Below, one piece after another: positions 7,156 through 16,616 of a DNA stretch of 64,000 nucleotides (positions within the stretch are counted from its first letter, which is position 1; every line of letters starts with the position of its first letter). A model generated the notes under the pieces. It was not told where the DNA came from, searched no databases, and saw nothing but the letters and a program-made list of their open reading frames with translations. Source of the stretch: a virus. The stretch is from positions 1 to 64,000 of IMG/VR virus record IMGVR_UViG_3300037502_002621. One strand, 5' to 3'. Both the position numbers and the translations under genes were made by a program.

Positions 7156-7355
7156 TCACGATTACCCCACAACAAATCGCTAAGTAGAAATGCCAACGGC
7201 ACAGACAATATCAATAGCACCGAGATAACCGTTGGGTTGGTAATAAAAGCGATAAAATCAAAATCGGTTAATATCGCATAGACTAACCACGCACCAAAGA
7301 TTAAACCACCGATTAAGGTGGTGATTAAATGCTCCTTTAATTTACGCACATTCAT
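7152..7355 (-). CDS. Small two-helix membrane protein, 67 aa (L1)
   Basis: Two predicted membrane helices (about residues 11-30 and 41-60) with charged ends. Size and topology suit a class II holin, but no family signature is seen. Sits between two larger membrane proteins, with the ATGA overlap typical of a coupled pair. Confidence 0.75.
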   Translation of the reverse strand: MNVRKLKEHLITTLIGGLIFGAWLVYAILTDFDFIAFITNPTVISVLLILSVPLAFLLSDLLWGNRE

Positions 7356-7356
7356 A

Positions 7357-7827
7357 TTATTTACCTAATATTTTCCTTTCTTGGTATATCTTTTCTTTAC
7401 GAATAGAATCAAACATTAACAATGTATAACCGATAGTCCCACTAATTAGAGATACGATACCAAAGGTGTATAACACCGATGATAATTGCCCAATCACATA
7501 TACTGCCCCAATCAACATAGCGAACGAAACGGCATATTCGACTAATTGAATAAATCGCCAAAACGCAGGAACGGGACGACCTTGTATGTCGCTAACATGT
7601 AATACTTGGACTAATCGTTTGCGTATGTTTAAGATATAGACCAATAACATAATTCCTAAGATAACAACAGCCCATATAGATAGCACAACTCTTGAACCAA
7701 CGCTTGTATTGGTATCGGTGACGGTGGTAATATCAATGGCAATATAACCGATATAAGCAAGTGGAACAATCCAAATAAAAACAAATCCCAATAGGGACAA
7801 CCAATTCCCTTTACGACTCTTTGCCAT
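7357..7827 (-). CDS. Four-helix membrane protein, 156 aa (L1)
   Basis: Hydrophobic segments near residues 8-31, 46-66, 92-112 and 118-138, with a charged loop around residues 67-90 (NIRKRLVQVLHVSDIQGRP). Function unknown. The L2 copy is identical over the last 100 residues but differs in the N-terminal third, particularly the first external loop. Confidence 0.75.
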   Translation of the reverse strand: MAKSRKGNWLSLLGFVFIWIVPLAYIGYIAIDITTVTDTNTSVGSRVVLSIWAVVILGIMLLVYILNIRKRLVQVLHVSDIQGRPVPAFWRFIQLVEYAVSFAMLIGAVYVIGQLSSVLYTFGIVSLISGTIGYTLLMFDSIRKEKIYQERKILGK

Positions 7828-7834
7828 AAACTAC

Positions 7835-8290
7835 CTACTCTTTCTTTTTGAGAATGGAAACGGCTTTTTGTTCAACAACTTTAACGGCACTTGCGACTTT
7901 TTCGGCAATTTGTTCTTGGATTGATAACGATTGTTTCTTTTCTTCCAAAGTCTTTAACAATTCTTTTGCTTTGGTATTGGGCGATAACTTTGCTAACTCA
8001 ATGAGTAATTGGTCATTAGCGTCTTGATATTCTTTTTGTGCTGTTTCTAATTCGGTAATCTTTAATGCGTCTAACTTAACACCTTCTTTAAGTTCATTGA
8101 TTTTATCACTTAAAGTCAATATCGCACTATTAGACGGCATAAAGGAACGAATAATCGCCACAGTCCCAGTGATCGCACCAGCACCAATTGTTGTGACCCA
8201 AGTCCAAGTGTTGTTTAACAATTCAGTTAAAAAACCCAATGATTCAGGTTGTTCGGCAACATCGGTCAATATCTTCAATAATGGATTCAT
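7835..8290 (-). CDS. Membrane-anchored coiled-coil protein, 151 aa (L1)
   Basis: One N-terminal membrane helix (about residues 28-50, Gly-rich) followed by about 90 residues of coiled coil. The fold resembles small phage spanin/Rz-like or anchor proteins, but no lipobox is present. Overlaps the previous coiled-coil gene by four bases. Confidence 0.75.
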   Translation of the reverse strand: MNPLLKILTDVAEQPESLGFLTELLNNTWTWVTTIGAGAITGTVAIIRSFMPSNSAILTLSDKINELKEGVKLDALKITELETAQKEYQDANDQLLIELAKLSPNTKAKELLKTLEEKKQSLSIQEQIAEKVASAVKVVEQKAVSILKKKE

Positions 8291-8655
8291 TCTTCTTGAC
8301 CTCCAATAAACTCTTCATATTCTTCTTCGGTAATTTCACCCTTAATTAACTTGATTTCCATTTCCAAGCGTTCTAATTGCTTTTGGGATTCAACAAGTGC
8401 TTTGGTGATGGATTGGAATTGTAATTGTAAAGCATTATCTTTTTCCACTTCTTTCTTTTTAAGTAAAGCGTGGTGTTCTTGTTTATTTAACTCGGCTTGT
8501 TTCTTCCAAGTGTCCAATGATTCGTCCGTATGCCATTCAAGTAAATGGATTTCAATGACTTTGCCATCTGGTGCTTTTTCCAAATAAACAAGTTTATCGC
8601 TAACAGCGATTTGCTTACGCACTTGATTTTTAATTTCGCTTAATGTTTGTCGCAT
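8287..8655 (-). CDS. Coiled-coil protein, 122 aa (L1)
   Basis: Soluble; a small N-terminal domain (residues 1-45) then a long coiled coil (about 46-112) and acidic end EEYEEFIGGQEE. Identical sequence in L2. An extended -10 promoter and GGAGAT site precede it, so it starts a sub-operon of membrane-module genes. Function unknown. Confidence 0.8.
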   Translation of the reverse strand: MRQTLSEIKNQVRKQIAVSDKLVYLEKAPDGKVIEIHLLEWHTDESLDTWKKQAELNKQEHHALLKKKEVEKDNALQLQFQSITKALVESQKQLERLEMEIKLIKGEITEEEYEEFIGGQEE

Positions 8656-8675
8656 AATTATAATCTCCTATATAA

Positions 8676-8684
8676 ATTATAGCA
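8676..8684 (-). promoter_or_regulatory. Extended -10 promoter of the membrane module (L1)
   Basis: TGCTATAAT on the minus strand followed by TTATATAGGAG, which gives both transcription and ribosome signals. Same arrangement at 41484-41492 in L2 and similar to the fibre and connector promoters. Confidence 0.6.
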
Positions 8685-8984
8685 TTATGATACAGTGGGT
8701 TTTACCCCAAAGAACTTTGCGTGAATCCACACACCAATAGCAAAGGTTATCGGTTTCTCAATGGTAAAAGGCAACCACAAGAACGCTTGATAACCAACAC
8801 CAATAGAGAACAATAAGTCGTTCTCAAATAACCACCCAAATAGAATTGCAATGTAAGACCACCCATTGGTGATAATCCAAGCGATTCCGAATGAGATAAA
8901 CATCTTGGGTGTTAAGTAGGGTTTTATTTTACTTTTTAAGTCTGCGATCAACTTTGGCAACCATTGTTGCTTTGTGTTCGGCAT
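8685..8984 (-). CDS. Small membrane protein, 99 aa (L1)
   Basis: Three hydrophobic segments (residues about 28-50, 55-73, 76-92), holin-like size and topology. The N-terminal 25 residues differ from the L2 copy whereas the membrane part is close to identical. Its start overlaps the 42-aa gene by 56 bases; an internal start MFISFG at residue 28 is possible. Confidence 0.7.
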   Translation of the reverse strand: MPNTKQQWLPKLIADLKSKIKPYLTPKMFISFGIAWIITNGWSYIAILFGWLFENDLLFSIGVGYQAFLWLPFTIEKPITFAIGVWIHAKFFGVKPTVS

Positions 8985-9057
8985 ATGCTTCTTTTAGTTC
9001 TTTCCATTTGGGTAGGCGTTTATATTCCCTACGCCATTGTCTATCGGTGAAAGACAT
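8929..9057 (-). CDS. Small basic protein, 42 aa (L1)
   Basis: Read directly from the sequence: MSFTDRQWRREYKRLPKWKE then a charged helix ending RRLKK. An orthologue of 47 aa with the same RLPKWKEL core lies at 41737-41880, which supports it being a real gene. It directly follows the fibre gene. Function unknown, possibly fibre assembly. Confidence 0.65.
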   Translation of the reverse strand: MSFTDRQWRREYKRLPKWKELKEAYAEHKATMVAKVDRRLKK

Positions 9058-9058
9058 A

Positions 9059-12000
9059 TTAACCTATTTTCTTTTTAACTTCATCAAGTTCCTTTTTAAG
9101 TTCTTGAATGGTCTTAACCAACATTGGGATTAGCACAGACATCTTAATTGACTTAAAGTCGGCAATATCATCTCGTTCGCTTGTAGAAACCATATTAGGG
9201 AACACTTGTTCAAACTCTTGAGCAATAAACCCTAAGTGAGTTGGTTTGTCTTGCTTTTCTTTTTTAAGCGAGTATTTAACCACACGCAACTTCATTAAAT
9301 CTTCGGTATAGTTTCTTGCTTCGACAACATTTTCTTTTATGCGAATATCACTTGCTGTTCCATAAGTTCCGTTATCGTTATAGATGTCGCCATCTGCTTC
9401 AACATAAGCGACAACACCACTATCAAACGCCCAATTTTGTATATTGCCTGTTGCAGTTGCGTTGTTTTGATTAACCGTTAATGGAACATTAGCGTCTGCA
9501 ATATCTCTTTCAATCACAACGCCTTGATTACTTAAATGAACACTTGCGTTAGCACTATTGGTTGTGTTGATTAACTTACCGATACCATTGACTGCTAATT
9601 GTGCCGTTCCTGCTTTTTGCCACACTTGTATATTGCCAGTGGCAGACGAGTTTTGTAGATTTACAATAAGGGCAGGGTTCGTAGTTGCTCTATTGTGAGA
9701 AACACGAACACCAGTAGTTAAAGTTTCTACAAACGAATCGTCTTGGTCTAAACCACCAATACCAACTGAACTTGCAAAGCGACCAGTCACTGAAACTCTT
9801 GCTAATAAAACACCATTAATTTGCCAATTTTGTAAGTTTGCCGTATGACTTGCGACCGTATCAACGATTAACGGCACACGATTTGTCGCACCCGATTTGA
9901 CTTGTAATTGGGCTGTGGGCGAGGTTTCATTGATACCAACAAGACCAGCATACTTAACAACAAAAGGTGTAATTGTAGTTGCCCCATTATAAATATCAAT
10001 TTGGAAATCATCGCCATTTTTTCTTAAATCAACATATTCATTAACAACATTACTTACACCACTTTCTGCTAATCTTATTCTTGAATCAGTAGATGAAGAA
10101 GTTGTTTCGCTATCTTGAATAATTAACATTGGGTTAGCGTCAAAGATGTGCAATTTTGCACCAGGACTACTCGTTCCAATCCCAACATTACCATCATCAC
10201 GAATACGCATTCTTTCAACAGTGACACTGTTTGAACGAGTGTAAAATTGTAAATCACTATCACCAGCAACTGCACGGTTAGTTCTTAACCCTCTTATTTC
10301 AGCAGAACTTATATCTCCATCTATTGAACTTACTCTAAAACTTAATAAAGCGTAGTCGTTATTACTATCACTATTGCTGTTTCTACGAATTTGTAATCCA
10401 AGCGTATTGCTTGAAGCAACGACCGTTAAGGGAGTTGCAGGACTCGCTGTCCCAATCCCAACTTTTCCATCAGGCATAATGGTCATCTTTTCGGTTGTTG
10501 TTCCAGCGTTGTTTGTTTGAAAAGATAATCTACCACTATTGTCAGCACCACTACGAATACCTGCGATAAAACCAAGGTTGTTTGAAACACCAGCGTCATC
10601 TTGAATATCAAAACCAAAAATAGTTCCAAACCCATCAACCATATTACCACTTGTAGTGTGTTTTAATGATAATGCCGTTCTTAATCCATCGGTAATTGTG
10701 CTTGTTCTTGTAATGGTTGTAAGATTAGGACTACTTGCCGTTATTTGTGGTGCGAGTATTGTAGCACTTGCGTTTCTATCAAACTTGAATTGCGTGACCG
10801 AAGCGTTGCCGAACACCATTTGATTACTTGCGTCAGTGAATGCTCCTTGACCTAACGCAGTAGAGTTAGTCGCAGTTGCTAATTGAGAAGCGTTCGTTCC
10901 ACTTGAACGACCTAAAAAGGTGTTGTCGCTACCAGTTGTAATTGTTTGACCACTACCATTACCAATAGCAGTGTTATTACCACCACTTGATAAATTGCTT
11001 AAAGAAGCACGACCAAGAGCAGTGTTTCTTGTTCCACTTGTAATTGCCACTAATGATTGATAACCAATACCAGTATTTTCAATACCAGTTGTAGTTGTGT
11101 TTCCACTTTCAATACCAACAAATATGTTTTGTGTTCCAAAATTTGTTAATAATCTCGTTCCATTTTGGTAGAACCAACCATTGACATCAACTTCCAACTT
11201 CTTATCGCTACTACCGACTTGTAGTTCAAGAATGTTGCCTGTTCCTTGTTGCTTACGCACGATAAGGGCAGAGTTAGTGTCATTTATGTTTCTTGAAACA
11301 AGACCACCATTATTTGTGGTTTGAAAAGATGAGTTGTTAAAATTAATCGAATTATATAAACCAAATGGTGTGTTAAAACCACCTGATACAAAAACATCTC
11401 CACCACTTCCAACTCTAAATCTTGCTGATGTGTTTAATTGGGCGACAATTAAATCGGCAGTTGTAGAAGCAACACCATTAACAATTAAAGGACTTGTTCC
11501 AACTGCACTATTCGTAATACGAGTGTTGGTTAAAGTTTGTGTGCCATCAATAATGTTTTCGGTATTATCTAATGCCGTATTCGCATTATCATATGCGTTT
11601 TGACCTAAATCACCACGATAAGCAGTCGTTGCCGTAGTTCCCAATGCTAATGATGGACTAATCACGGCATATGTAGAACCTGTCCAACGATAGATTAACC
11701 CAGTATCAATCGCACAATAGATAATATCGGCTTCACCAACAAGTGGGAATGACGCTAAATCGGCAAACTCAATATAGTCATCTTGTTCGCCACTTAAATA
11801 TTGTGAAGAAATCTTGCCATTACTGTTTAGTGGAACAACACCATTGTTTGCACCCTTTTGTGATAATGGAATATAAGTCGCACTCGCTGAACCAATCTTT
11901 AAGTATGTGGTATTGATTACATCACCATTTTGATCGCTTAATGCTTTGGTGACAACCGTAGTGCCATCTTCAATATTAAGAATATTGCTTTCGGCAGTGG

Positions 12001-13366
12001 TCATACGACCTTCAAGACTATCAATGTCGCCTTCGGCAGTCGTCATGCGTCCTTCTAACGAGTCAATATCGGATTCGGCAGTGGTTAAATCGGCAACATT
12101 TTCCCAACGACTATTTGCCGAATTATAACGCAAGACATTCTTATTGGCAACCGATGTAATATTTACATCTTGTAAATCGCCTAATTTGGGTTCAATGTTA
12201 ATACGAACTTGATAAACACCATTATTAGCAGGTCCAGATGTTTCTGCTTTGATGACGGCACACATTAAAATCTTGGCATTTGGTGCTGTCGGAATCGTAG
12301 AAGTTAATTCACCATTGTTAATACTACTACTGGAGAAATACAATAGATTACCAGCGACAAATGAACCAGTATCAACACCATCTAATTTACCAAAGTGTAA
12401 GACATAACCAAAATCATTATTGGCAATATTGTGTTTGGCAATACCCATAATCAACTTTGGGTTCGCATTAATTTCGGCAGGAACGGCTGGTTTCATTAAG
12501 ATATGGTCGCCTTGATAACCACCAAATTGAATAACTTGTCCCTTTGTGATCGTGGCACTTGCTTTACCATAATAAAACACATCTTCGCCAATTTCCATAT
12601 TTACATCGTTGTATAAACCTAATTGGACTGTGCCATTAGGTTGTTCCCAATTTAATTTACCCGTATTGGTTGTAATGTCGCCATTACCCGTTGGGGTTAA
12701 TTTTAGCGTTTCCATATTTAGTTCAACTTCTTCGGCAGTCGAACCATTGATGTAATATAACTTACCTAATGAACCATCGGCATTATTCTTGACTAAAAAC
12801 CATTGTCCGTTATACACACCACCAACTAAACTTGGTAATGAACTTGCGATAACAAATATGCCGTTATTTACATTTAACTTAGCAGACAACGCACTTAAAA
12901 ATGTGGTTACATCGCTTGGGTCAAATGGTGGCACTTCTTCGGTTGAATTTGGGGCATACGCAATTTGTAAGTGGAAAATATCGCTAACATAAACAGGGGC
13001 AGTCACCGATGTGATTACACCATCAACAATGGTAATGCCACCTTTATATGCCTTAAAAGCAATCGTCACTTTACCGACATAAGCACTATACCAATCATTC
13101 AACTCTAACTTATAGTAGGTTTCTAATCCATCAACAATCTTGGTTAATAAATCATAGCGTTTATCGCCATTTGCTCGTTTAACATCTACGGCACATTCAA
13201 CAGCACCCAAATCTTCTTCGTTGGGCATGTAGAATCGTATTTCGGTTGCTTCATTACTGCCGACAAAATCTTCGCCAAAATACGAAATGGGTTTGCCATT
13301 TGCGTCATACGGCTTTCTATCGGACTTGTAATAAACATTGATTATTTTTGCTGTGTTAAAACTCAT
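9059..13366 (-). CDS. Long tail fibre with C-terminal S74 intramolecular chaperone (L1)
   Basis: Probable trimeric host-recognition fibre, 1435 aa. Residues 1-150 attach to the tail and are shared with L2. The middle contains repeated triple-helix heptads (three 14-residue units around TTAES/GDIDSLEGRM) and head-like repeats such as NNTAIGNGSG. The last ~95 residues are a peptidase S74 chaperone: SDIRIKENV marks the self-cleavage site, followed by HLGFIAQEFEQVFP and a terminal coiled coil. The tip before the chaperone differs completely from L2, so the two copies probably bind different receptors. Confidence 0.9.
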   Translation of the reverse strand: MSFNTAKIINVYYKSDRKPYDANGKPISYFGEDFVGSNEATEIRFYMPNEEDLGAVECAVDVKRANGDKRYDLLTKIVDGLETYYKLELNDWYSAYVGKVTIAFKAYKGGITIVDGVITSVTAPVYVSDIFHLQIAYAPNSTEEVPPFDPSDVTTFLSALSAKLNVNNGIFVIASSLPSLVGGVYNGQWFLVKNNADGSLGKLYYINGSTAEEVELNMETLKLTPTGNGDITTNTGKLNWEQPNGTVQLGLYNDVNMEIGEDVFYYGKASATITKGQVIQFGGYQGDHILMKPAVPAEINANPKLIMGIAKHNIANNDFGYVLHFGKLDGVDTGSFVAGNLLYFSSSSINNGELTSTIPTAPNAKILMCAVIKAETSGPANNGVYQVRINIEPKLGDLQDVNITSVANKNVLRYNSANSRWENVADLTTAESDIDSLEGRMTTAEGDIDSLEGRMTTAESNILNIEDGTTVVTKALSDQNGDVINTTYLKIGSASATYIPLSQKGANNGVVPLNSNGKISSQYLSGEQDDYIEFADLASFPLVGEADIIYCAIDTGLIYRWTGSTYAVISPSLALGTTATTAYRGDLGQNAYDNANTALDNTENIIDGTQTLTNTRITNSAVGTSPLIVNGVASTTADLIVAQLNTSARFRVGSGGDVFVSGGFNTPFGLYNSINFNNSSFQTTNNGGLVSRNINDTNSALIVRKQQGTGNILELQVGSSDKKLEVDVNGWFYQNGTRLLTNFGTQNIFVGIESGNTTTTGIENTGIGYQSLVAITSGTRNTALGRASLSNLSSGGNNTAIGNGSGQTITTGSDNTFLGRSSGTNASQLATATNSTALGQGAFTDASNQMVFGNASVTQFKFDRNASATILAPQITASSPNLTTITRTSTITDGLRTALSLKHTTSGNMVDGFGTIFGFDIQDDAGVSNNLGFIAGIRSGADNSGRLSFQTNNAGTTTEKMTIMPDGKVGIGTASPATPLTVVASSNTLGLQIRRNSNSDSNNDYALLSFRVSSIDGDISSAEIRGLRTNRAVAGDSDLQFYTRSNSVTVERMRIRDDGNVGIGTSSPGAKLHIFDANPMLIIQDSETTSSSTDSRIRLAESGVSNVVNEYVDLRKNGDDFQIDIYNGATTITPFVVKYAGLVGINETSPTAQLQVKSGATNRVPLIVDTVASHTANLQNWQINGVLLARVSVTGRFASSVGIGGLDQDDSFVETLTTGVRVSHNRATTNPALIVNLQNSSATGNIQVWQKAGTAQLAVNGIGKLINTTNSANASVHLSNQGVVIERDIADANVPLTVNQNNATATGNIQNWAFDSGVVAYVEADGDIYNDNGTYGTASDIRIKENVVEARNYTEDLMKLRVVKYSLKKEKQDKPTHLGFIAQEFEQVFPNMVSTSERDDIADFKSIKMSVLIPMLVKTIQELKKELDEVKKKIG

Positions 13367-13386
13367 ATATATACCTACCTATATAA

Positions 13387-13395
13387 ATTATATCA
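13387..13395 (-). promoter_or_regulatory. Extended -10 promoter of the fibre gene (L1)
   Basis: TGATATAAT on the minus strand followed by TTATATAGGTAGG before the fibre ATG. Conserved in L2 at 46562-46570. It gives the fibre its own transcript in addition to read-through. Confidence 0.55.
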
Positions 13396-13406
13396 TTGTA
13401 AAAATG

Positions 13407-16118
13407 CTATATTTTCCAGTTGTTAATGTAAATGGTAATATCGTCATTATCGCCCATTGTATAATCGTTGATCGCAAATAAGAACTTGACCGTTGTGCCA
13501 TCGGTGGCATAGATACCTACATTGGTTATTGGACTTGTGTTGCGTGTGCCACTATATGTGCTATATAAGTCTAAATCCAACCGATTTGGTGTATTAACTA
13601 AATCACGATTGATAATCACACGCTTGTTGGTTGATGAACTTGGGGCATTGTCGGTATATAACTTATTGGCATTTTCAGGTGTAAATCGTGTCGTATTGTT
13701 TATAATGTAATGGTATCGTAATGTTCCAGTAAAGGTTGAGAATAAGTCATTACCAACAACGATATTGCCATTTGCGTTATAATCATCGTTTGCTTGTAGC
13801 ATATATTCAAATACGGGTATTTCAAATGCGTCTTTATCATAAGTTAATTCAGTAATTTGAAGAGAATAATTACCTTGTGTTGAAACCGAGTTTCCATAAA
13901 AGTTATCTGGGACTTGAGTTAAATCGGTAAAAGGAATAATTGGGTCAGGTGTATAAGTGCTATTGTAATGTGCGATTGCGTCCGTTAAATCATCGGTGTC
14001 CAATAAGAAAAACTCATAAGCACTTGATTTGCCAACGCTATTGGTATAAACAATCGGTGTTTGAACATAAGTCGCACCAGTGGAATCTAAACGATAACCA
14101 AGCACATTGTTATCTTGATAATTGATATTAAATAACTTTGATTTGTGTAAATCGAAAATAGAACCATTGGCAACATGTCGCACAACTTCGGTTGTAATCG
14201 AAGTTGGTTTATATCGCCATTCGGCTATGGTGGTAAAATCAAAGTCCGTTCCTGCCAAAGAACCATTGAACACAAGTGCTTTGGACATTGGCAAATATGG
14301 TGTATCGTTATTGCCGTCTGTTAAAGATAATTCAATATAATCTTTGTATAATTGATTTCGATAAACTAAATTATCATCAGGAATCTTATAAGTGATAACG
14401 GAACTGTCTGCGATAATGTTTTCGGAACGACCAATGCGATTACGAGATAATGTATAAACCACATTGTAATATTCGTTGCCATCTTTAATCGTTGCGTCAA
14501 TAGACCTTTGCGTAATTACATAAAGTTGGTTGCTATCACGCACAATTTGTCCAAGTGCTAAAATACTTGCCAACGATGTATAACGAGCGTTGCGTATCTT
14601 TGTGCCTTCTACGGAATCGTTTGTGTGCGAAGTAATTAAGCGTGAAACAGACAATGCGTCAATGACTTTACCATTTTGATTAAAGTATTTTTCATCTTGA
14701 GCATTGTTATCGTTGTCGATAGAAACTTTAATATCGGCAACAGGGTAATATGCGACTTGAATTAAAATCTTATCGTTTGGAATTTCGTTTGCGAAGAAAC
14801 CAGTTGTGCGATAAGTTGGTCTTAACCAAACTTCATTATTGGTTAATGGATCAAGATAAAGGCGATATATTTTATTGTGGTCAGTTGTGCCTTCAAGCCC
14901 ATTTCTAAAAGATAATGGCATAATGATTTGGTTTGTATTCGGCAACCAATGAACACTTCTATCTTTTAAGTCAGGGTATGTCGTTGTGTTTAGCGTATCA
15001 AATTCAAACTTGTTATAAATCGTCATCTTTTTGCCAAACATTCTAATTTGTGGGTCGGCACCAACCAAAGCGTTAATGTTATCATAAATAGAACTTATAT
15101 CGGTTTCGCCATAATTAACTTTGAAATGTTCTAATGGTTCAGGCAACTCATCGGCAATCGTTTGTTTTTGTGCTGTTGAATAAGCACCAAAATTTGTCGC
15201 AACAATTAAGTCATACCATTCTTGGCGACTTAAATAATAACCAGTCGCAATTTGCGTTAAAATTGTTCCACCACTATTGACGAACACAAGTTCCATCGGT
15301 GGGAAAATACGCATAAACTCTATCTTGTCTATTTTGCTTGGCAATAAAACCTTTGCGTCTGCTTCAACATAAGTCAATGAGTTTGGTGTAATGTTCTTAA
15401 ATCCACCTTGTTTTGGCAACACAACCAAATTAGATGACTTAGCATTTTGTATGTTAGAAACCGAACGAGTGGTAAATTGATCATTGGAATTGATATTGCG
15501 TTCATAAGAAGTTGGGAATTGCGTATTTAATGTTTCCACAATAGCCGTATCTAAACCATTACGATTGATAAATGTTAATTTTGGTTGATAACCACTACTA
15601 ATATCGACATATGCTTTGGGAATTGCGTTAATTGCTCTTGCGATGTTCTTAACGGCATTAGCGACCGTAAAGTTTTCAAAAGACATAAACGGCATTGTCT
15701 TATCTTTGTCCAAGAACGCAGGAAACACAAATTGAACATTCAACTTGGCGATGGCGAACAATCTAATTAGCATTTCTTCTAAATCATAAGTATTAGGGGC
15801 AAACGCACAATTAGGCAAGTGTTTGTAAGCATACCATTCTAAGTATTCAACCACTTGTATTTCGTGTTCGTATTCGCCTGTGTGTATATATGTGCTTTCG
15901 TCACTCTTGATAACCCACCAAGTGTTAGTGTCGGCATGGTAGATAACCGTATTGACTTCAAATTCTTCTCGATATGTAGAATCGGTCACAACCTTAAACT
16001 TGGCATTACTTGGTGTATCATTCAAATTATCTTCAATGTTAAAAATACCCGCAATGTCTAATTCAACAAGTTGGGCATTGGTTAGTTTATTGTATAAGCG
16101 TATTTTTCCGTTTGGCAT
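13407..16118 (-). CDS. Tail protein, tail-associated/baseplate type, 903 aa (L1)
   Basis: The N-terminal ~380 residues resemble the Tal/gp44-like hub proteins at the tip of phage tails (RLYNKLTNAQLVELDI, WWVIKSDEST, EYEHEIQVVEYLEWY). The C-terminal half is beta-rich and probably forms accessory domains. No peptidoglycan hydrolase motif is visible. L2 copy 901 aa; differences cluster in a few exposed loops. Located directly upstream of the fibre gene, as expected for the fibre attachment hub. Confidence 0.75.
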   Translation of the reverse strand: MPNGKIRLYNKLTNAQLVELDIAGIFNIEDNLNDTPSNAKFKVVTDSTYREEFEVNTVIYHADTNTWWVIKSDESTYIHTGEYEHEIQVVEYLEWYAYKHLPNCAFAPNTYDLEEMLIRLFAIAKLNVQFVFPAFLDKDKTMPFMSFENFTVANAVKNIARAINAIPKAYVDISSGYQPKLTFINRNGLDTAIVETLNTQFPTSYERNINSNDQFTTRSVSNIQNAKSSNLVVLPKQGGFKNITPNSLTYVEADAKVLLPSKIDKIEFMRIFPPMELVFVNSGGTILTQIATGYYLSRQEWYDLIVATNFGAYSTAQKQTIADELPEPLEHFKVNYGETDISSIYDNINALVGADPQIRMFGKKMTIYNKFEFDTLNTTTYPDLKDRSVHWLPNTNQIIMPLSFRNGLEGTTDHNKIYRLYLDPLTNNEVWLRPTYRTTGFFANEIPNDKILIQVAYYPVADIKVSIDNDNNAQDEKYFNQNGKVIDALSVSRLITSHTNDSVEGTKIRNARYTSLASILALGQIVRDSNQLYVITQRSIDATIKDGNEYYNVVYTLSRNRIGRSENIIADSSVITYKIPDDNLVYRNQLYKDYIELSLTDGNNDTPYLPMSKALVFNGSLAGTDFDFTTIAEWRYKPTSITTEVVRHVANGSIFDLHKSKLFNINYQDNNVLGYRLDSTGATYVQTPIVYTNSVGKSSAYEFFLLDTDDLTDAIAHYNSTYTPDPIIPFTDLTQVPDNFYGNSVSTQGNYSLQITELTYDKDAFEIPVFEYMLQANDDYNANGNIVVGNDLFSTFTGTLRYHYIINNTTRFTPENANKLYTDNAPSSSTNKRVIINRDLVNTPNRLDLDLYSTYSGTRNTSPITNVGIYATDGTTVKFLFAINDYTMGDNDDITIYINNWKI

Positions 16119-16127
16119 ATATGTCCT

Positions 16128-16616
16128 TTACTGGTTTTTATAAGTAATTTTACCAAATATATTTTTGCTAACTTTGTAGTCTTGTCCCAATACAGTTTGA
16201 CCTGAAACGATTTTAAGGTAGTTCGCTTGGTTTTCTTCTTTTGCTTTCTTTTGTTGTTCTCTAAACCAACGATCAAATTCCATAATCGCAAATTGTATTA
16301 AGATTAAACCACCCGTAGTTGCTAACGCACCAAGTCCTTTGGTTGAGGCTTCGTTAATAAAACCCATACCAGCACGAGCAACTCGTTGTCCCTTTTCCCA
16401 CCAACCACCAGTCCATCGGTTCATCAATGGGTTAATTGGACGCATATATCGGTTATGTTCTACACCACCACGACTACCACCGAAGTTAAATAGTCTGCCT
16501 CCACCACCACCCTTAGAACCAGCACCTTTAATGGCAACGGGATTGCCGTTAATATCAAAATTCTTTGCTTGTTGCCCAGTCATATCTTCGACTAAAAAAC
16601 GATAAATGGTTGCCAT
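16128..16616 (-). CDS. Gly-rich protein with hydrophobic segment, candidate mini tape measure or internal protein, 162 aa (L1)
   Basis: Gly-rich N-terminal part (AGSKGGGGGRLFNFGGSRGG), a hydrophobic stretch at about residues 95-112 and a charged helix after it. It occupies the place between tail-tube-type and hub genes normally held by a tape measure protein, yet is far too short for a long tail. It could be a minimal tape measure or a DNA-ejection protein. Changes from L2 cluster around residue 85. Confidence 0.6.
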   Translation of the reverse strand: MATIYRFLVEDMTGQQAKNFDINGNPVAIKGAGSKGGGGGRLFNFGGSRGGVEHNRYMRPINPLMNRWTGGWWEKGQRVARAGMGFINEASTKGLGALATTGGLILIQFAIMEFDRWFREQQKKAKEENQANYLKIVSGQTVLGQDYKVSKNIFGKITYKNQ

